DNA of 64,000 nucleotides, taken from Eupeodes corollae. Taxonomy: Eukaryota > Arthropoda > Insecta > Diptera > Syrphidae. The translations under genes were made by a program, and so were the position numbers. Positions 58,520-64,000 of the stretch are shown piece by piece (within the stretch, counting starts at the first letter, position 1; the number at the start of each line of letters is the position of its first letter). Location: positions 27,811,118 through 27,875,117 of the forward strand of contig NC_079149.1 of NCBI RefSeq assembly GCF_945859685.1. Reading direction: 5' to 3'. The notes below the pieces were generated by a model. It searched no databases, was not told the DNA's origin, and saw only the letters and a list, made by a program, of their open reading frames with translations.

Positions 58520-60070
58520 TTGGAGTCTGTTTATAACGATCTCTCCTTGGCATTAGACTATCTTATTAATTTGTCCAGCTCTGACACAAATATCTTACTT
58601 TTAGGTGATTTTAATTTACCACACATTGACTGGATTCCATCCGAAGACGAATCCTGCCTTGAAGCCTCTCCTTCTTCTTCACAAATGGAACTATCTCTTC
58701 TCGATAAAGTCCTTCTTACTGACTTACAGCAAACAAGCTGTATTAAAAACTTAAAAAAACGAATTCTCGATTTAGTCTTTTCTTTTGACGCTATTAGTAC
58801 TCTTGTTCTAGAGTCTAGATCAGGAATTACTAATATTGACAAATATCACCCCCCTTTGGACATTTTTTTTGACTTAAGTAATCACCTTACTAATCACAGT
58901 AATTCTTTTGATTGCTTATATAATTTTGATTTCAGAAGAGCCAATTTCCAGCAGTTGTCTGAAGATTTAACCATTTCTGGAATTGCTGATACACTAGCAT
59001 TTTCTAACATTGACGAAGCAGTTTCAACTTTTTATAGGATCCTTAATTGTTGTTTTGAAAAAAATGTACCGATAAAGAAATCAAGAAATACAAACTTTAG
59101 CCATCCTTGGTACACGAAAGAATTGCGTTTACTGCGTAACAAAAGAAATAAGGCATGGAAAACGTATCTCAAAACTCTGTCTCCAGTCAACTTCTCTTTT
59201 TATGTTGAACTCTTTAACCAATTTAAATCTCTTTTTAATTATTTATATGCTTGTTATGTTACTGATATGGGCACCTCTTTGAAAGAGAATCCTAAAAAAT
59301 TTTGGAATTTTGTAAACTCAAAGAAAAAATCAGATGGCTTTCCAGTTATCTTTAATTACAAGAACCTTTCGTTAGATAAAACTTTTGACATCTGTAACGC
59401 TTTCGCGACGAATTTCCGTGAGTCATTTGTTAATAGCCCTCAAGAAGTTGATGAAGTATATTTTCATAATAATCACACTTTTTCGCAAACTAGCTGTAGC
59501 CACATACCTGTGCTACAGAGTACGGTCCTTGATCTTTTATCTACGTTGAATGATGACTGCTCAGCCGGTCCTGATGGTATTCCCCCGATAGTTATTAAAA
59601 AGTGTAGTAATACTTTAGTTGAACCCCTTACGTTTTTATTTAAACTTTCCCTAAAAACAGGCAAATTTCCCAGTATATGGAAGAAGTCATTTCTTACACC
59701 AATTTTCAAGAAAGGTAACAAGTCGGATATAAGCAACTACAGGCCCATTGCAAAGCTTTCTTGCATTCCTAAAGTATTTGAACAAGTTGTTTGTGAAAGC
59801 GTAGCATATTTTAGTAAAAATATCATTTGCGAACAGCAACATGGTTTTGTGAAAAAAAGATCAACCGTTACTAATCTCCTCACATTCTCAAACATATGTT
59901 CAAACGCTTTAGAACAAGATTATGAAGTTGACTGTGTATACACTGACTTTTCTAAAGCTTTTGACCAACTAAGCCACAAAATTATTTTATTTAAACTTAA
60001 GGCTCTTGGTTTTCCACCATTTTTCTTAGCTTGGATTAAGTCATACCTTGAAAACATATTAGCTCCCTAA
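58520..60070 (+). pseudogene. Jockey-like LINE ORF2, endonuclease end and first half of RT
   Basis: 516 open codons. ILLLGDFNLPHIDW carries the endonuclease D-x-N, near residue 30. The domain ends without a clear SDH, where HHPPLDIFF-like text replaces it. A linker follows (NFSHPWYTKELRLLRNKRNKAWKTY, FWNFVNSKKKS). The RT has fingers SAGPDGIPPIVIKKCS, LTPIFKKGNKSDISNYRPIAKLS, EQQHGFVKKRSTVTNLL and motif A VYTDFSKAFDQLSHK. The last five residues (NILAP) belong to the LOA-like element read in the wrong frame. Without PQG and FADD motifs it has no RT activity. Confidence 0.85.
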
Positions 60071-60300
60071 TAGGTGTCCTTACAGGACACTGTCTTATAG
60101 GCAGACACGCAATACGACTTGGCGTAGCCTCAAATGACTTCTGTAGGAGTTGTATGGACGAAGAAGAAGAGGAAACAATCTCTCATCTCCTGTGCACTTG
60201 CCCTGCTCTTTCACTGAGACGCAAACTTCATCTGGGGGACTACTCTTTCGATAATCCCAGTGAACTAGCTAAATACGTAACTAATTTTAACAAATAATGT
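60055..60300 (+). mobile_element. LOA/I-like LINE, plus strand, second part (zinc knuckle and C-terminus)
   Basis: Resumes exactly where 56665 stopped: HISSLIGVLTGHCLIGRHAIRLG, then CRSCMDEEEEETISHLLCTCPAL and HLGDYSFDNPSELAKYVTNFNK before a stop at about 60296. The C-x2-C...H-x3-4-C block matches the knuckle at 50240-50140 almost residue for residue. The 3' UTR cannot be followed beyond about 60300. Confidence 0.82.
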
Positions 60301-60579
60301 GTCAAAACAAAGAAAATTTCCATAGGTTATCCGAATTGTATTTTATTTAATATTAATTTATAATTTTTTGAAAAAAAAAAATAACTTTTTATTAAAATAA
60401 AAATATGAAATACTCTGAAAATATTATGTTGAGGGAAATGGTTTGTGTATTTGAATGAACTTATCGAATACACACCATTTTTTGTCGGTAAGCTAGTTTC
60501 ATCCCAAGACACAACTCAACATAGGACAACTCATCCCAAAAATGAAAAATACTTGTAAGCAGACTTCACAAAAACAATT
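60301..60579. other. non-coding DNA
   Basis: AT-rich; nothing recognised. Confidence 0.5.
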
Positions 60580-60745
60580 GTTTGTGTATTCAACTAGTTC
60601 GTGCAAAGCTTTTTCCTCTGGATTTTAATTTCATATTAGAAGAACCAGGATGGAAAATAAATTATCTGAAGATAAGAAAGAGGCAGAACATGTATGTTTA
60701 AATTTTAAAGCGATCGCCTATTGGCTGTGGTACCTTACGTAGGTG
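60580..60745 (-). repeat. dispersed repeat Rep-C, copy 2 (inverted)
   Basis: Contains AAGCGATCGCCTATTGG, AAGATAAGAAAGAGGCAGA and AGAAGAACCAGGATGGAAAA, the reverse complement of the ordered blocks at 10285-10460. An RTE relic adjoins it on the right. Confidence 0.6.
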
Positions 60746-60749
60746 TCTA

Positions 60750-60880
60750 AAGGTTTAGATGTTCACATATTACGGCAGAGAATATTTTTTAAGTGACGTT
60801 AAGTTCACTCTATAATTGGTGCAGTTTAGAGGGTCTCCTTTTTTAAGTATCGGGTAAACAGTTCTTAGGTTCGGGAAATA
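60750..60880 (-). mobile_element. RTE-like LINE fragment F, small relic
   Basis: TTACGGCAGAGAAT, TATAATTGGTGCAGTTTAGAGGGTC and CAGTTCTTAGGTTC match 11545-11665 and 43020-43135 (RT fingers with DPLNCTNYR). About 120 bases remain, with small deletions. Confidence 0.7.
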
Positions 60881-61039
60881 TATAAATAGAATTTTTATAA
60901 CGTTCGTTGAATCATTAGAATCGTTTTAGAGACATTGAATTTTAAAATAAATGTTTTGTATACAACCAAAGAAAGAAATGTTTTTGACCATCATCAATTT
61001 AGTTCATTAGTGCCTAAAAAAAACGGGTTACGGACCTGA
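60881..61039. other. non-coding DNA
   Basis: Short AT-rich stretch; nothing recognised. Confidence 0.4.
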
Positions 61040-61340
61040 CCGACCGATGGAATTGTTAGACTTGCCATGGACTTTCTATATTTTACCTCCGAGATCCTAA
61101 ATCGGCGTCACTAAATTGGCTGACAATTCGATTTTTGAATTTAGTGTTTAAAAATGACATGAGTTGTGTGGCATCATCCTGCCACGAACTAAGTCGTTCA
61201 AGCGCATGTCTTCATTTTAAATTAAAAAAGCAGGTTTATATGGCTCAACCCACCGTGCGTCAACCGAAACATTGTTCGCAGCTTCATTTTCGAAGGAAAA
61301 TGGTGAATTTTAATGTAAATGTAAATTTTTTAATGAAGCC
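61040..61340 (-). pseudogene. second degenerate rosa-like mariner transposase relic
   Basis: Minus-strand reading in broken frames. FENEAANNVSV lies near 61300-61265, comparable to FKDAVGRNVTV of the intact copy. WQDDAT (second catalytic D) lies near 61183-61166, and SFLNTKFKNRIVSQFSD near 61160-61110, comparable to AILRENFGEQFISRNG. Similarity is low but collinear over about 70 residues. It is not a copy of the young family at 4.2 and 27 kb. Ends not defined. Confidence 0.5.
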
Positions 61341-64000
61341 CTGAAAAATATTGTTCACCACCTGTGATTTGTAGCTTTTGACACATTTTTTAACTGATAT
61401 TTCATTATAACTGAACTATAGTTTCTTATAATTTTTTGAAGCTAACCACAAACGTTCATTCTCGTTTCCATAGAATCATATAAAAATCAAGCCTAAAGTT
61501 TCCAGAAAATGGCTTCATTAAAAAATTCTTTGAACAAAATAATAGGAATTTTTCAGTGTAAAGCTTTGTTTCTTGGAAAATCAAAAATGAAGCTGGTGAT
61601 GAAAAAAAAGTTCCATGAATCTCTTTAAAAGGCTTAAAAGAAAAAGCTTCTAAGGTAACATCAGATGGATGTTGAATAAACTTGCCGTTACTACATGTTC
61701 ATTATTTTTAATTAAATTAACAGTAGACTTATTCCTCAGAAGCAGAGTCCTTGATAGATGCATTTTTCGTGTCATTTCCTACTCTTCTCTGTCTGCCTGA
61801 CAAAAATGTCAATCAAATAAATTAATTCTTAAAAACAATCAATTTTCATTACCATTCATTTTTCAGACATAATTTTTAAAACACACAAAATACTCAGTCG
61901 CGAAAATTCCAGGATCTGTTCATTCATCCAGGATTTGTTCATTCATAAAAAAAAACACAGATAAAAAGCCAAATCATTTTCTGCTGAATGGATGTAACTT
62001 CGCATATGTACAAAGTTCTTAACTTCAGACAGAATTGTAAACACCATCAACCTTTAGACGATGAACTTTATTTTTTTCTTCAGATTTGCGTGTTCTTTGC
62101 GTTGCAGACTCTTTTAAAATTGAGTCCTTGTTCGTGAGGTATTAATGCGTGTATGTTATTTTAGTAAGATGTCTTTCAGAAAAAAAAGTCCTATTCTCTG
62201 AGTGATGAAACTTGAACTCGGAGTAACGTGCCGCTAACTGCTTCAAGGCTTCTTCTACTGTTTTTTTTTTTAATTCTGTTTAATATTTAACATGAATTGC
62301 GACAAAAGACTGCGAGAGTAAGAGAATCCTCGCATTGTATCCTTACGTGCAGGTATGATTATCATCTTCGTCGTCTGGTTCCGTTTCGTCATCTCAGAGA
62401 AAAAAAAAACTTCCTTCAAACCCGACTATATTTTTTTATAGTTGTGTTGTCATTGTTGTCATTAATCTTTTTTATATTTTACTTATTTACATATACGCCG
62501 TACTATGTTCCTAGTACCGTTGATATTCTTGTCTCGTCAGAAGTTCAAAAAAAAAACAAGAGACTGGCGGGTGTTGTGTGTAATCCTTGTTAACTTTTTG
62601 TTAGGCTTATCTGCATATCTAAAGGCGATATAGGTATAGATATGTGCTGTGCAGTTACTTGACGTAGGTACTACTTCTTGCCAAGAGGTGTATATTGACT
62701 ATGTTAATATCGTGTAAGACTGGTGGTATCCTGTACTTGGTGCGGATACGGATATGTTGTTTCTGTTTGATGTATCTATACATCCTGCCTACGTACCTAC
62801 TTCACTGAAACACACAGGATGCTTTATCCTTTTGAGAATAATGATGGATGAAGACGAAATGTCATCAAACTGAATTGAACGTGTTAAAAAAACCATGATG
62901 TTTTATAAAAGAGTTTCTATCTTCAATATGGTGTGTCTTCAGACAGGTTGTCTGATGTCAGTTTATATTCATATTATGTACATTTATAGGCAGACGAAAG
63001 GGTGATAATGGTTTTCTTTTTTTTAGACTTTATCAAATTGAAATAACATTTAAATCATGTTTTCTTTCAAAAGTGACATTAAGTGATGTACATTGCATCA
63101 AACAAAATAATGTTGGCATTTTTCGTAAATTGAATTGGAATTCTTTATTCGATATAGCAGATAAACTTTTAGGCTTATGGCGTTGCAATAAATGGTTAAA
63201 TGATTTATGGTTTGAGGAGTTATAAGAAATATTTTTTGACTTCTATGGAACACCGTGATATTTGGCTCCATTTCTAGCCCAATGCAATGTAGACAAAAGT
63301 TGTTACAAAACACTAAAGCACGTATTCCTTTGGCTTTTAATTTGTAGTTTATTTATAACTTTAGACAACACAAATTGGATGGTACTTTTTGTTAATCTAA
63401 AACTCTCTTTTGTCGGAAAATCATTTCCGATATTTTACTTCATTCTTGGTTTCATCACTTTTTCGTCAGAAGTTTTAACTTCTTCAATTCATTTACATCA
63501 GCTTTTCAAAGCAAACATTTCACTGCTATAAATATCTCAAATTATTTTCAAGAATGGCTACGATTTAGATGTCTACAAAATTAGACAATTTTGAAATTGA
63601 GATGACCCTAAAATTCAAAATTCATGTTCTTTGGTAAATTTGTCAAAATAAAAAACAAAAAAATAGACTATGTTCATTTTCTTGGTAATTATTATTTACT
63701 TCTTCATTTTCAAAATAGTTCATATATTTTTTAGAAGTTTACGACAACTTTTCTAAACAAACTCCTAGTATGCAAATATGAACAGTTTTCAACATTCTTA
63801 ACATAATCTGCAGATGGTGAAACCTATTTTGCAAATATTAAATGATTCCAATTCAATATTTTAAAGGTTGCAAAGAGAATTGTTTAATATATGAGAATCT
63901 CCTGTATTTAAAAATTGGACTTAAGCTTATAAAATGGAAGCAGTCTTCTTTGCATTTATCATTGCAGAGTGTACAGAACTGGTTGAAATTGCAATTGTAT
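61341..64000. other. non-coding DNA, probably intron
   Basis: No coding exon supported. A short inverted pair (TTTTTTAATGAAGCC near 61327 and GGCTTCATTAAAAAA near 61512) and a direct repeat (TTCATTCATCCAGGATTTGTTCATTCAT near 61918) are visible. The open frame at 62297-62593 has no motif; the remainder is AT-rich. Confidence 0.45.

Larger units (their letters stand above)
56666..60054 (+). mobile_element. Jockey-like LINE, 5' end preserved, 3' half missing
   Basis: About 3.4 kb inserted into the LOA-like element. It has a 5' UTR (56666-57249), ORF1 (57250-58180), ORF2 endonuclease (about 58160-58900), and the RT up to just after motif A (YTDFSKAFDQ near 59940; KSYLEN at 60040). RT motifs B and C (PQG, FADD), the thumb, the 3' UTR and the poly(A) are absent. 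The LOA reading frame resumes in phase at CATATTAGC (60055). ORFs are well preserved, which suggests a young insertion. Losing the 3' end while keeping the 5' end is the opposite of normal LINE truncation. Confidence 0.82.

Noticed and set aside
62297..62593. 98-codon open frame with a hydrophobic segment
   Set aside because: Hydrophobicity stems from T-rich DNA; there are no motifs, and the start and context are not convincing.

Overview
The window reads as nuclear DNA from an insect, most likely a higher fly (Diptera). It is AT-rich and mostly non-coding, and it carries a dense mixture of fly-type transposons: DD41D (rosa-type) mariner, Tc1, and Jockey-, LOA/I- and RTE-like LINEs. It also holds short intron-split exons with canonical GT-AG signals. 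Species cannot be fixed from sequence alone.

The only host protein-coding sequence I can support is a pair of small + strand exons (52811-52898 and 53000-53051) separated by a 101-base intron. They encode the start of the sema domain of a secreted class-2 semaphorin (Sema2a, or its sister Sema2b). No further semaphorin exon was found on either side. The window is therefore best read as two very large introns of this gene (more than 52 kb upstream, nearly 11 kb downstream), filled with mobile elements.

Layout. 0.5-6.5 kb: pieces of a Jockey-like LINE (family A), one carrying an intact rosa-type mariner between its 3' end and its poly(A). 8.1-12.7 kb: two RTE-like LINE fragments around an interspersed repeat (Rep-B). 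12.7-17.8 kb: AT-rich, nothing recognisable. 17.8-23 kb: Rep-B, a decayed Tc1 element, another RTE fragment, then a second Rep-B copy split by a repeat with internal tandem units (Rep-A). 25.8-28.4 kb: a LINE split by a second rosa copy. 30.2-34.6 kb: two minus-strand Jockey-type LINEs around a plus-strand family-A end. 34.6-39.4 kb: plain non-coding DNA. 39.4-43.35 kb: Rep-A, then an RTE insertion with a 13-base target duplication. 43.4-48 kb: plain non-coding DNA. 48.2-52.6 kb: a LOA 3' end, a mariner relic and a Rep-A copy split by a LOA insertion. 52.8-53.05 kb: the semaphorin exons. 55.3-61.3 kb: an RTE fragment, a LOA element interrupted by a 5'-complete but 3'-truncated Jockey, and further relics.

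The most informative signals are the nested insertions, which give relative ages, and Rep-A. Rep-A is an interspersed element of about 1.0-2.2 kb with a conserved head, internal units of about 173 bases and a conserved tail. Its architecture recalls non-autonomous Helentron/DINE-like elements, but its class is not established here.
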